Positions 12,481 to 20,856 of a stretch of 22,589 nucleotides of DNA are shown one piece after another. Location of the stretch: positions 1 to 22,589 of the IMG/VR virus record IMGVR_UViG_3300026519_000067; one strand, written 5' to 3'. The position numbers were made by a program, and so were the translations under genes. The notes beneath the pieces were generated by a model. It was not told the origin of the DNA. It ran no database searches and saw only the letters and a list, made by a program, of their open reading frames with translations. Each line of letters starts with the position of its first letter. Within the stretch, counting starts at the first letter, position 1. The DNA comes from a virus.

Positions 12481-13082
12481 TACGCTGTTACTCCTGCCAT
12501 GAACGCCTGCATGCGCTGTTGGGCGGCCTGCAGCAGCCTAGCGGCGAACGCTAGCACCTCAATGTCCGACTTGAACTTCCCGGCGGCCAGCGCTGCGTAT
12601 CCTTCCGCGCGTGCGGCCTTGGCTTCTGCCACTGCGTTCTCGTAGAAAGACCGCTTGGCCGCCACCTTGGTCGCCAACCACAAGGCGCGCGCCTGCCCAT
12701 CGGGCAGCCCTTCCGCCTGCGCCACCGCGTCAGGCACTTGACGGGCCAGCCAGCCACAGGCCGCGGTATCACCCGCCTTGCAGGCGGCGGCCTTCTCGGC
12801 CATTAGCGGCCACGTGGCCATCTCCTCGGGGCTGGCGTGTCGCGTGAATGCGCGCAACGCCTCGGTGTAAAGCTGCTCGACGAGCCGCTCCACCGCCGAT
12901 ACGGCTTCCGACACGGGCATTTCGGCGAGCCTCTGGCCGACAACCACGGCTGCGCCCATCGGATCGTCCGGGTCCGGCTCGCTATAGACCTCCTCCACGA
13001 CGGCGTTGGGTGGGACCCAAACCAGTTCCCCTTGCCCCCCGAGTTCTCGGGTCTGGGGATGTATGTAGAGCAGATCGGTCAT
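12480..13082 (-). CDS. Hypothetical protein after the fibre gene, 200 aa (possible fibre chaperone)
   Basis: Function not recognised. The first 50 residues form a small beta-type segment with prolines (GELVWVPPNAVVEEVYSEPDPDDPM). The rest, from about residue 60 on, is alanine-rich and nearly all helical, ending in LAFAARLLQAAQQRMQAFMA. It starts by overlapping the stop of the fibre gene as ATGA. Genes in this place often encode fibre-assembly chaperones or fibre-associated proteins, so that is a reasonable guess from position only. Charged and Ala-rich composition without heptad clarity argues against a simple coiled-coil fibre. Confidence 0.65.
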   Translation of the reverse strand: MTDLLYIHPQTRELGGQGELVWVPPNAVVEEVYSEPDPDDPMGAAVVVGQRLAEMPVSEAVSAVERLVEQLYTEALRAFTRHASPEEMATWPLMAEKAAACKAGDTAACGWLARQVPDAVAQAEGLPDGQARALWLATKVAAKRSFYENAVAEAKAARAEGYAALAAGKFKSDIEVLAFAARLLQAAQQRMQAFMAGVTA

Positions 13083-14608
13083 GCGATATACCCCGCGTCT
13101 GTCGCCTCGGTGCCCTTGGCCGGCACGAACACCGGCGTGTTCCCGACAGTGCCGGCCTCCCAGATGGTCGAGTTGCTGTTCGCTCTCACGGTCCGCGCCT
13201 GCGCTGGGGCCGCCGCATCAAAAGTGCAGTTGTAGAACTTCCCGGAAGACCCGCGCACCACCTGCATGGCCTCGGCGACATTGCCGCTGAACACGACGGC
13301 GTTCGCCTCCACATGGCTGCCGGTCGAAGCATAGAATACCGGGAACGATGCGTTGGTGGCCACCCGGTCCAGGTTGGCGTTAATGACACTCACGGTGCCC
13401 CGATCATATGCTGACGCCACGTGCCGCTCGATGGCTGCGAACTGGGTGGAGTTCGCCACGGTGTCGGCGATGGCCGATGTTACGCCATTGCGCGATACCT
13501 GCAGCCCCGTGGAAGAGTGGGCAATGAGGGCAACCGACCCGGTGTAGGACGCGATGTGCGCGTTTCCACCCAGCGTCGAAAAGGCCGCTGCGGTGCCGGC
13601 GAATATCACGCCGCCATTCCACTGGATGCAGGCGTTGTTGTCGCACCCGATGGCCGTCCCGCCGCCGATATAGGCACAGTTGTCGGCATACACGAAACTG
13701 CCACCTCGCGCACGCAGGGCGGACCCGGTCCCAGCCCCGACCGCCTTGAACAGGATATTGCGAACAAACACCGCCGCGTTCTCCACGGCCCACACGCACG
13801 TCCACGATGCGACATCAATGCGCACCGGATACGCGGCCTCCAGCGCTGCCTCATCAGCAGCGCGATTCGGCGTGCCGCCGTTGCTGAACGACCACGTGGT
13901 CGGAAGCGTGGGCGCTGTCAGAGCCTCGATGCGAATACGCGCGCCGGTGGTTGGATAGACGCCCAGCACCGAATCCGCAGTATACACCCCGGGGCGCAGC
14001 TGGACGATCACCATCGCCCCGTTTCCCTGAAGGACGGCCGCTGCTGCCCCGACTGCCGATACCACTCCAGCCCACCCGGTGGTCCCCCAGTCCCCCGGCT
14101 GGCGAGAAGCGGCGTCCGGGGCGACGATAATGCTGACCGTGGTGTCCGTCATGCGAGGCAGGGGGAGGCCATTCAGTTCAGGCACCTTAAGAATGGTGCC
14201 ATTGACATCCGCCCCGCCCCACGTATGCGGAACCAACGTGTCCAGCAACGTCTTGTTGACATGATCATGCCGCTTGGCCGCGGCGTCATCGATGTCAGCG
14301 ATCGCCGCGTTGTGCATGTGCGCCGTCGTCTGCAGAGCCGCGAGCGTTGGTGCCAACTGTTCCGTGAACGCCTCCCACTCCGACAGCTTCAGCCAAGCTC
14401 CGGGAATGCCCTGGTAGGCATACACGGCGTAGCCCATGTCCACCGTAGGATCGGCAGAAGCATCGGCCACCAACACAATGTCTCCCTCGGACAGCTCCGG
14501 TTCCAGGGCGTTACGGGTTGCGATGTCCGGAACGATCCGATGATCCGTTCCTGGGAAAGGCTGGGACGGTATGCCGCCACCACCTCCGCCATCAAACACG
14601 AGACCCAT
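13079..14608 (-). CDS. Tail fibre / receptor-binding protein, beta-helix-like, 509 aa
   Basis: The N-terminus has a hexaglycine run (8-13), then a small domain (IATRNALEPELSEGDIVLVA and AYQGIPGAWLKL, about 30-95) that occurs in many phage fibre proteins and probably attaches to the tail. A helical connector with HMHNAAIADIDDAAAKRHDHV follows (96-120). From about residue 150 the chain is built of short repeated beta strands and Gly/Ala/Asn-rich turns (GSFVYADNCAYIGGG, GSHVEANAVVFSGNV), as in right-handed parallel beta-helices of receptor-binding or polysaccharide-degrading fibres. No active site can be assigned. The stop and start overlaps with both neighbours show coupled expression. The final GNTPVFV is also present in the small upstream gene product. 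Confidence 0.78.
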   Translation of the reverse strand: MGLVFDGGGGGGIPSQPFPGTDHRIVPDIATRNALEPELSEGDIVLVADASADPTVDMGYAVYAYQGIPGAWLKLSEWEAFTEQLAPTLAALQTTAHMHNAAIADIDDAAAKRHDHVNKTLLDTLVPHTWGGADVNGTILKVPELNGLPLPRMTDTTVSIIVAPDAASRQPGDWGTTGWAGVVSAVGAAAAVLQGNGAMVIVQLRPGVYTADSVLGVYPTTGARIRIEALTAPTLPTTWSFSNGGTPNRAADEAALEAAYPVRIDVASWTCVWAVENAAVFVRNILFKAVGAGTGSALRARGGSFVYADNCAYIGGGTAIGCDNNACIQWNGGVIFAGTAAAFSTLGGNAHIASYTGSVALIAHSSTGLQVSRNGVTSAIADTVANSTQFAAIERHVASAYDRGTVSVINANLDRVATNASFPVFYASTGSHVEANAVVFSGNVAEAMQVVRGSSGKFYNCTFDAAAPAQARTVRANSNSTIWEAGTVGNTPVFVPAKGTEATDAGYIA

Positions 14609-14877
14609 CAGCTCGCCTCGCTCACGTTGACCGGCACCGGATAACGGGCCGGGTTGTAAAACCAGAAATCCCCTTCAGGGCTGAACGCCCTCGCCTCCCC
14701 AGGCGACAGCATAATCCCATGCGAGCCATCCGCAACCGTTGGTGGGGTGGCGCCGGTTGCCACGAAGACCGGCGTGTTGCCCTTGTTCTGGATGGCGTAG
14801 ATGAGCCCGGGCGTGGGCGCGGTAGCACCCGCATGCCAGCCGCCGGGGTCGACCAGGAAATCATCCGTCGTCGGCAT
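14608..14877 (-). CDS. Small tail-accessory protein, 89 aa
   Basis: This short acidic protein has NKGNTPVFVATG in the middle and LSPGEARAFSPEGDFWFYNP near its end, consistent with a small beta-sandwich. The stretch around GNTPVFV recurs at the C-terminus of the adjacent fibre protein. TGAGGAGAGAAAG precedes its ATG, and its stop shares a base with the fibre start. It is probably a structural or fibre-attachment component of the tail tip, but no characterised family was recognised. Confidence 0.65.
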   Translation of the reverse strand: MPTTDDFLVDPGGWHAGATAPTPGLIYAIQNKGNTPVFVATGATPPTVADGSHGIMLSPGEARAFSPEGDFWFYNPARYPVPVNVSEAS

Positions 14878-14887
14878 CTTTCTCTCC

Positions 14888-17335
14888 TCACGGGTTTACT
14901 GTGATGTCTTGTAGCACGCTTTGCAAACTGAACAAACCGCTCCGCTGGGCCGTCAGCCGGATTTTCCCTGTGAACGGGAGGGCCCCGAATACCGCGACGG
15001 GCAAGCTGACGCTGGTGCCGCCCTCCGGGGCCACAACGGAATGGATGACGGTGCCTGCGCCATCCAGCACCTCCACCAACGTCTCCTGCCCGGGCTCGTG
15101 GTCGCTGGTGGTATCGCTCCACGCCTTCGGAGCCGTCGGGTCTTCGGTCAGGCGGTTCCGATTGGCCCATTGCACCGTGACGGCCGTCACGCCATTCACT
15201 ACGGCTGCGGCCGGCCACGCCGTCCCACCGACAGACGTGTTGGCGGGGCGAAGCGGCAACTGGCCTCTGGTTTCAACCGTGTGGGCGACATCCGGCGCCG
15301 AAGCCAGATCGAGCACCCCGACGGCCGTCTTCGTCCGGAACCTATAGATCTCGTTGCCCGGCGGGCGGGCTTCCGACAACATGTTCCTGCTCCTGGTGCG
15401 GTCAAGGAACCACACCGGCGTCCCCACTGGCCAGGCCCGGGGGAGTGTGTCAAACACACCACGCCGTAGGGTAACGGTTTGGTTGGTCGTGTTGAAACCG
15501 GAGATGAAAGCCCATTCCTGGTCCGCATCCCCCAGGATCACCGGCTGGCCGAGAACGGGACCATGCCCACCGCGATGCCCGATTGTAAGTTGGTCGACTG
15601 GAATGGTTGTCTCCGATTCCGCCACCAGGGCCTGGCCTAGTTGCGCCGTGTCCGTGAGCCGCAGCTCGCCGTTGTCCTGCCACCCCGCGCCGCCGTTGCG
15701 CACGGCCAGGAAGCCGAGACAGTCGTTGGCGGCGTCGGTGGCCAGCACCATAAGCACCTCCCGATCTTCCGGGATGCCGTCGGGCCGCCACACATAGGGC
15801 GCGGACAGGATGACGTTCTTGTCCAGCGGGGTGGGGTTTGTGAGCGTGGATTGCGGCGTTTCCAGCGGTAGCACCGGCGCCGGCGGCACGGACAACCCGA
15901 AAATATCCTCCGACAGGCCCACCGTGATGCCGACGCCTTTCGTCGGTTCGTGAATGATGCTCGTTACCCGACACGGAATCCCGTTTATCTCCAGCTCCGG
16001 GATGACCAGTCGGACGACATCACCGGGGCGCAGGTCCCACATGGAATAGTCCGTCCGGCACTGCACCATGATACGCCGGGCCCGGCCGAGCCGGAGATCC
16101 CGCAGCCCCAGCTGGAAGGCCAGATAGCGGTCCCGGACCATCCAGTAGTCCTTCTGGACGGACTGGTAGTCCTCGTAGGACAGCGGGATGGACGGGTCCT
16201 GCACCAGCGTTGTCTCGTCGTTCATGTTCTCCGGGTTGACCCAGGTGATGGCCACCTCGTTCGGGGGCGTGTCGCAGGCTGCAAACTCCACGAGGTCGAA
16301 ACTGGCGTTGTAGGGGTCGATGGTCGGGATGTTCGGGTCCGTGAAATCATAGTCCCCGCGCAACAGGCGAAGCCGCCATTTGTCAGTGGCAGGATCGACA
16401 TCGAGCACGGCGTGAATGTGCTCCAGGATGTCCTGGACGATGCTCTCCAACTTCGTGAACCCAGACCAGGCCAATGATATGCCGAACTGCTCGTTGGCCA
16501 GTGTCGAGGCCGCAGCCTGGAACGTCGGCGCATCGATCTTCCCGAAATCGACACCAAACCCCCAGTCCCTGTTGGTCAGGATGTCATAGAGGACGTGCGC
16601 CGGGTTGGCATCCCCCGGATACGGGATCTCCACCGTTACCACGGAATCGTAGTCGGCCCCCGTGGTGCGGTTCGTCTGCATGACGATGTTGCTGGTGCGG
16701 GGGATGATGGCCGTAGTGGGATCCAGTTCCGTCGGGAAGCGCGATACCAACGCCGAGACTTGCAAATCGATGAGCGGCAGGCCTTCCGTCGTCTCGCCCC
16801 AGCAGAATTCGTCAAAGAACAGCATGGACTGTCCGGTCATCTGAACCAACGCCGCGGCCGTCGTGCCATAGGCCGCCTGCAACCGGCTCGACGGGCTCTG
16901 ACCGGGCTCTCCGGTGTAGAACTCGATGGCGCCACGCAATCCGTGCGCCGGGTGGTCTACGCGCACCCGGGTGAAACTCGTGATGGCCCCCGTCGGAGCC
17001 ACCGGCGTGCCGGGTTCCAGCCCCGGAAACGTGGAGCTCGACAGGGTGGGAATGTTCTCCGCCCAGACGACGTGCTTGTTGACACGCAAGGCGTGAAACG
17101 TAACCGGGTGCTTGGTTACCGTCATGTGCGCCCCGAGTTGGTATAGCACGGGGTCCTGAGTCCAGTTCTCCTGCCCCATCCACTGCAGCGACATCTGACG
17201 GACGACGTCGGTGCCCCACACGACCACGGCCGGGACGTTGGTCGTGCCGGGCGCCTGCACCTGACGGGCGGAAGCCGACCCTCCGCCAACGCAACTGCCA
17301 GGGGCGGCAAAAATGGCCGGCATGAAAGATGTCAT
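14888..17335 (-). CDS. Tail tip / host-specificity protein (J-like, Phage-tail_3 type), 815 aa
   Basis: This large protein forms the distal tip of the tail and contacts the cell. The middle part contains NPAHVLYDILTNRDWGFGVD, then an FG-x-S-x-x-W stretch, LEHIHAVLDVDPATDKWRLR and LLRGDYD, a run typical of phage tip proteins related to lambda J and GTA tail proteins. Further on, RPGDVVRLVIPELEINGIPC marks the next hub-type domain. The last 150 residues look like immunoglobulin/FnIII-like modules. ATG 17335 is used because GGAGGG lies 8 bases upstream and it gives MTSFMPAIF; a longer open frame to 17467 would run into the preceding gene. Palindrome copy 7 lies within it at 15176-15191. Confidence 0.85.
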   Translation of the reverse strand: MTSFMPAIFAAPGSCVGGGSASARQVQAPGTTNVPAVVVWGTDVVRQMSLQWMGQENWTQDPVLYQLGAHMTVTKHPVTFHALRVNKHVVWAENIPTLSSSTFPGLEPGTPVAPTGAITSFTRVRVDHPAHGLRGAIEFYTGEPGQSPSSRLQAAYGTTAAALVQMTGQSMLFFDEFCWGETTEGLPLIDLQVSALVSRFPTELDPTTAIIPRTSNIVMQTNRTTGADYDSVVTVEIPYPGDANPAHVLYDILTNRDWGFGVDFGKIDAPTFQAAASTLANEQFGISLAWSGFTKLESIVQDILEHIHAVLDVDPATDKWRLRLLRGDYDFTDPNIPTIDPYNASFDLVEFAACDTPPNEVAITWVNPENMNDETTLVQDPSIPLSYEDYQSVQKDYWMVRDRYLAFQLGLRDLRLGRARRIMVQCRTDYSMWDLRPGDVVRLVIPELEINGIPCRVTSIIHEPTKGVGITVGLSEDIFGLSVPPAPVLPLETPQSTLTNPTPLDKNVILSAPYVWRPDGIPEDREVLMVLATDAANDCLGFLAVRNGGAGWQDNGELRLTDTAQLGQALVAESETTIPVDQLTIGHRGGHGPVLGQPVILGDADQEWAFISGFNTTNQTVTLRRGVFDTLPRAWPVGTPVWFLDRTRSRNMLSEARPPGNEIYRFRTKTAVGVLDLASAPDVAHTVETRGQLPLRPANTSVGGTAWPAAAVVNGVTAVTVQWANRNRLTEDPTAPKAWSDTTSDHEPGQETLVEVLDGAGTVIHSVVAPEGGTSVSLPVAVFGALPFTGKIRLTAQRSGLFSLQSVLQDITVNP
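15176..15191. promoter_or_regulatory. Recurring palindrome, copy 7 (inside the tail-tip gene)
   Basis: A perfect 16-base copy of the core, centred between 15183 and 15184, within the - strand J-like gene. No GGGGCC arms are present. It is the only copy found in the late block and could be an isolated binding site or chance retention. On the - strand it is read as part of GVTAVTV. Confidence 0.6.
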
Positions 17336-17339
17336 GGTT

Positions 17340-18167
17340 TCAGCCCTCCGCGATGAACGGCGAATCTCCGGGCAGTGGTGGGCGGCCCAGCATGCCGCCA
17401 TACCGCGCGATGTTGTTGAACCTGTTCTGACATGTCTCCGGCGTCTTGTCGCACGCCGGATAGACACGTATCGTGTCGCCGGGGGCTATGTTGTATTCCC
17501 GGTCGATGACGATGGCCGTGTCCGTGGCGTTCAGGATCCATGCCGTAACGGAAACGCCGGGATAGAACTCCCAGGCGAAGGCGCCGAACGTGTAGTCGGC
17601 CGGCGTCAGCGGAGCCGCCCAACCGGTCGGCAGGTTGACCGTCGGGCCGGAAGCGCCGACCGCGATGAGGTCCTTCCGGAACGCGGCTGACGACACTCCG
17701 CATTCATCGCTGTAGACCATATACGGGCAATACCTGGTGCGGAACATCCGGTTTATCTTCGCGCGCGACAGTTGTTGCTTGCCGGTGCGCACGGTGATGT
17801 CCGCCACACCATTGGCCAGGCGCACCCGAAAACCGACCAGTCGGGCCCGGAATATCTCCTTGCGTTCACTATCCCCGAAATGCATGCCCCACACGGTAAC
17901 CAGAACCCGCGGCATGTCCGGCTCCAGGAGGATTTCCCGCGCCGGGCTTTCGGTGAAGGGCACGGTAATGGTTATGTCCTGCCTGTCTGTCTGGGGTTGC
18001 AGGACCAACCGCGTCCGTGTGATAGGCACCGGGCGATACACAAGACCCCCGAACTCTATCTTGTAGGCGGCGTTGGTGAGACGTAGCACACGACCCGCGA
18101 GGTAAAAGTCGTAGAGCTCGACGGGCCGCCCTTCCGACCGCGAGCGTTGTAACGTATCGTATGCCAT
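17340..18167 (-). CDS. Phage BR0599/DUF2163-type tail assembly protein, 275 aa
   Basis: The protein matches the pattern of the BR0599 family found directly upstream of tip proteins in GTA-like and related siphophage tails. It has an N-terminal beta-rich half (VELYDFYLAG, YKIEFGGLVYRPVPITR), then paired cysteines in RTRYCPYMVYSDECGV (147, 156). The C-terminal signature YPACDKTPETCQNRFNN has Cys239 and Cys246 and is followed by GRPPLPGDSPF. In homologues this domain is thought to be a hub or baseplate element near the tail tip. Cysteines are conserved in family order, so a disulfide or metal site is possible. It lies 4 bases before the tip gene, with a stop immediately in front of the latter's ribosome-binding site. 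Confidence 0.85.
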   Translation of the reverse strand: MAYDTLQRSRSEGRPVELYDFYLAGRVLRLTNAAYKIEFGGLVYRPVPITRTRLVLQPQTDRQDITITVPFTESPAREILLEPDMPRVLVTVWGMHFGDSERKEIFRARLVGFRVRLANGVADITVRTGKQQLSRAKINRMFRTRYCPYMVYSDECGVSSAAFRKDLIAVGASGPTVNLPTGWAAPLTPADYTFGAFAWEFYPGVSVTAWILNATDTAIVIDREYNIAPGDTIRVYPACDKTPETCQNRFNNIARYGGMLGRPPLPGDSPFIAEG

Positions 18168-18168
18168 G

Positions 18169-19791
18169 TCAATCCACCCGTAGTGTCTGGTAGGATATCT
18201 TCACGTCTGCCACTTCGTCCGTCAACCACGTAATCGACAGGCTGTCGGAAGCGAACCGACACAAATACAACCATTCCACCGCGGCCGGGGTCCAGCTCCC
18301 GACGATCGGGTTGACCAGGGTCGCCACGGACCGCCCGTCCGGCGTCGTGGCCCAACCGGAGATCTTGTGGTAGTGCGGCGTTCCGTCCGGCTCGCGGATG
18401 ACCACGGCCCGGTGAACCGGGTCATTCTGGTAGTCCCGGTAGATCGCCGAATCCTCGAACTGCAGGAGATAGGTGCCATCGAGGACTGGCAGGGCTTGCG
18501 GAAAGTCATTGGTGTGCGACGGCGCCCAGAACTCTCCGGCCATCCCGCGTTGCTTGCGAAAGAAGCTCTCCAGCTCGAATACGAGGCTCCGCTTTGCCCT
18601 TGTCCAGACGGCCGACATTACCCTGGTGTTGATGCCGGACAGGGGCACCAGCGTCCAACGGCCGTAACCGAAATTGACCAACGGGTCGTTGGACCGCCAC
18701 GATTGCGTTACATCCTCTCGCCAGTTCGGCCTCAAGGCCAGGATGTCCCGTCCATCGAACACGTCGGCCCACGCCGGCGCTGGGTAATACACATACCCTG
18801 GTTCGGCGTAGAAAACCGCATCGAGCTCGCCATACGTATCGGCCCGCCACGTCGCCGTGAGGTTACCGCTGAACCGCCCCGGGATACCCATATGCACGAC
18901 TGCGCCGGCCGGGTGATCCTTGCCGAGCGGCTGGTGCAACTCATATGTGGTCCCGTTGTTGGCCGCGATGACGCCGATTTCGTCGCCGATGACAATGATG
19001 TTCCCGTTGACGGCCCAGGGCTCGTCGCTCTCCAGCGTAATAGTCGCGTCGCCAGTGGACACCGGCGCGACCAGGCGCGTCTTGCGGACGTCGTCGGGCA
19101 TGATGATGACGGAATCCTGCCAGGTGGCCAGCGTGCGCACCACGTCCGGCGTGGAACGCACCAACTGGCGGCGCGTCCATCTCGGCTCGACATCGAGCGA
19201 GCGCCGCTGTTCTCGCTGGCGCTGGGCGACGATAACGTCGGTGGAGAAGGTGAAGGTGTCAGAAACGGCCTGGCGCCAATTCGGCGGTTCCGGGAACACG
19301 GTCGTGCGCAGGCCGACGATCGCCACCGAAGCCGTGGGATGCAACGGCGCAGTCGTGTCGATCGTGAATCTGTCATTGAGCGCGAACGGCCCGTCGGCCA
19401 ACGCCGTAATGTCGAAATCGACAGCCCGTAGCGGCCCCAGAGTCGTCGGGATGACCAGGGAATCCGCAAGCCCGGCACCACTGGCAAAAGCTTTGGCCGT
19501 GATATCGACAGACACCCTGTAGGCGTTCCAGAGCTGCACGGTCCGCGCCTGCTCGCCGACGATGAGCCCGAAGTCCACTGGGGCCGGGGCGAAATGGATG
19601 TTGTCATACCAGTCGTTGACGTAACTGAAGAGCGGGCCGGTGCCACCTCGCGTCCCGGCCGGGACGGCCACAGCCCCGGCTTCGTTCACGGCTCCCCCTT
19701 GCACGACATCGGGTGCCTCCAGTCCAACCACCGGGAGCCCGGTTCCGGAAGAGGTGGAAACACCCAGAGAGAACACGCCAACGTAAAGCAT
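18169..19791 (-). CDS. Large minor tail protein, 540 aa
   Basis: The protein begins with a low-complexity Gly/Ala/Val part and then enters a beta-rich body, with FSYVNDWYDNIHFAPAPVDF at about 55-74 and GEQARTVQLWNAYRVSV soon after. This is an immunoglobulin-like segment seen in structural proteins of several siphophages. The C-terminal half contains an adhesin-like or hub-like part (WTLVPLSGINTRVMSAVWTR, MAGEFWAPSHTNDFPQALPV). The last 100 residues are again beta-type. It lies between the two related minor tail proteins and the BR0599 protein, so it should be a tail-tip component, perhaps the distal-tail equivalent. No precise family name is justified from sequence by eye. Confidence 0.75.
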   Translation of the reverse strand: MLYVGVFSLGVSTSSGTGLPVVGLEAPDVVQGGAVNEAGAVAVPAGTRGGTGPLFSYVNDWYDNIHFAPAPVDFGLIVGEQARTVQLWNAYRVSVDITAKAFASGAGLADSLVIPTTLGPLRAVDFDITALADGPFALNDRFTIDTTAPLHPTASVAIVGLRTTVFPEPPNWRQAVSDTFTFSTDVIVAQRQREQRRSLDVEPRWTRRQLVRSTPDVVRTLATWQDSVIIMPDDVRKTRLVAPVSTGDATITLESDEPWAVNGNIIVIGDEIGVIAANNGTTYELHQPLGKDHPAGAVVHMGIPGRFSGNLTATWRADTYGELDAVFYAEPGYVYYPAPAWADVFDGRDILALRPNWREDVTQSWRSNDPLVNFGYGRWTLVPLSGINTRVMSAVWTRAKRSLVFELESFFRKQRGMAGEFWAPSHTNDFPQALPVLDGTYLLQFEDSAIYRDYQNDPVHRAVVIREPDGTPHYHKISGWATTPDGRSVATLVNPIVGSWTPAAVEWLYLCRFASDSLSITWLTDEVADVKISYQTLRVD

Positions 19792-19799
19792 GAGCCCGT

Positions 19800-20855
19800 T
19801 TACTCCCGATAGGCCAGCCCCAGCGGACCGCTGTTCTCTTCGTCAACGAAATACTGGCTCGTGCCATAGAGGTCCGTCTCGTTGGCCAAGTCGAGCCGCG
19901 CTTCAGGGAACACGCGCCACGTCTCGGCCCCCACGGTGAAGGCATCCCCCGGCGACAACCCGGTCATGTCCAGGACGCGCACTCCGGCCGGATGACCGAT
20001 CGGCACGTAGACGGCCGCCCCGTTGATGAACAAAGGCGCAAACAGCTCGACCGGGATAAGCGCAGCCCGGCCCGAGGGCAACGTCCTTTGGCCGGCCGGC
20101 GTTACGAGTGGGTCGATGGGGCCGTCGCGAAAACCACCCATGACGCTGGCACTCCGATCCACTGCGTGCATGTTGTATGCGGTGTCGGCATGAAACTTGC
20201 GGAGCGGGTTGGGGTTGTCTGGGTGGTCCACCCAAACACCACCCGGCCATGTGATACGATCGCCATACCAACCCCCTTCGTTGGCCTGGAATAGGCGGGC
20301 ATGATCGTCGGCATGCCATTTGGCCGGGGAACCGAAGGTGCTCTTGGAGTTCTTGACCATCGTGCCGCTTATGATTTGCCCGCCCGTATAGCCACCCCGC
20401 TTGGCCACGCGCCCGATATAGAAATGCCTGAACCGGTTCGCCCCGAACTCGACGGCGCCGGCCACATAACCGGCAGGACCCGTCCCCCCGAACAAATACA
20501 ACGCACTGGCCAACCGAGGTGCGGCATCGACGGCCCCGCTGCCGGTTGCATAGCAGGGGCTCGGGATGCGACACCCAAGAGGGGCCGGCAAATCGTTGGT
20601 AAAGAAAATGTGGATATAGTTGTTTATGGTGCCGCCGTAGAGATCCGTCGTTACCGTCGCCCCGTTCAATGCCATCAGGTCGAACGACTGGGCCGGATCC
20701 GTGCCGTCGGCGGGCATATCTATGCGGGCGCGCACTTCGCCATTGGGGCCGGGCGTTACCAGGGCTGCGGTCCATCCGGTCATGTTGGTATTGACGAAAT
20801 CCACCACTTTGGCTGGAACGTCTTCAATGTTCGTCAAGGTGTAGGACTGGAACAT
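19800..20855 (-). CDS. Minor tail protein, 351 aa (related to the 20857 gene product)
   Basis: The N-terminus has DVPAKVVDFVNTNMTGWTAAL, a short helix followed by beta strands. The central region is glycine-rich (LYLFGGTGPAGYVAGAVEFG) and aromatic. The end contains LSPGDAFTVGAETWRVFPEAR, a segment also found in the preceding gene product as EDQVVVGGRTYRVFPNVYR. The shared end and similar start suggest two paralogous tail-shaft or tip proteins. Its start is 2 bases past the previous stop (TGAGATG), and GGAGG lies just upstream. The exact role in the tail is unknown; the position after the tape measure fits a distal tail or baseplate component. Confidence 0.75.
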   Translation of the reverse strand: MFQSYTLTNIEDVPAKVVDFVNTNMTGWTAALVTPGPNGEVRARIDMPADGTDPAQSFDLMALNGATVTTDLYGGTINNYIHIFFTNDLPAPLGCRIPSPCYATGSGAVDAAPRLASALYLFGGTGPAGYVAGAVEFGANRFRHFYIGRVAKRGGYTGGQIISGTMVKNSKSTFGSPAKWHADDHARLFQANEGGWYGDRITWPGGVWVDHPDNPNPLRKFHADTAYNMHAVDRSASVMGGFRDGPIDPLVTPAGQRTLPSGRAALIPVELFAPLFINGAAVYVPIGHPAGVRVLDMTGLSPGDAFTVGAETWRVFPEARLDLANETDLYGTSQYFVDEENSGPLGLAYRE

Positions 20856-20856
20856 C

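Noticed and set aside
13421-14644. 407-codon open frame on the + strand opposite the fibre gene
   Set aside because: The Arg/His/Gly-rich product has no recognisable motif, while the - strand frame has clear fibre features and coupled overlaps.
17336-17467. N-terminal extension of the tail-tip protein to 17467
   Set aside because: The added 44 residues are Arg-rich shadow sequence overlapping the BR0599 gene; GGAGGG marks the start at 17335.
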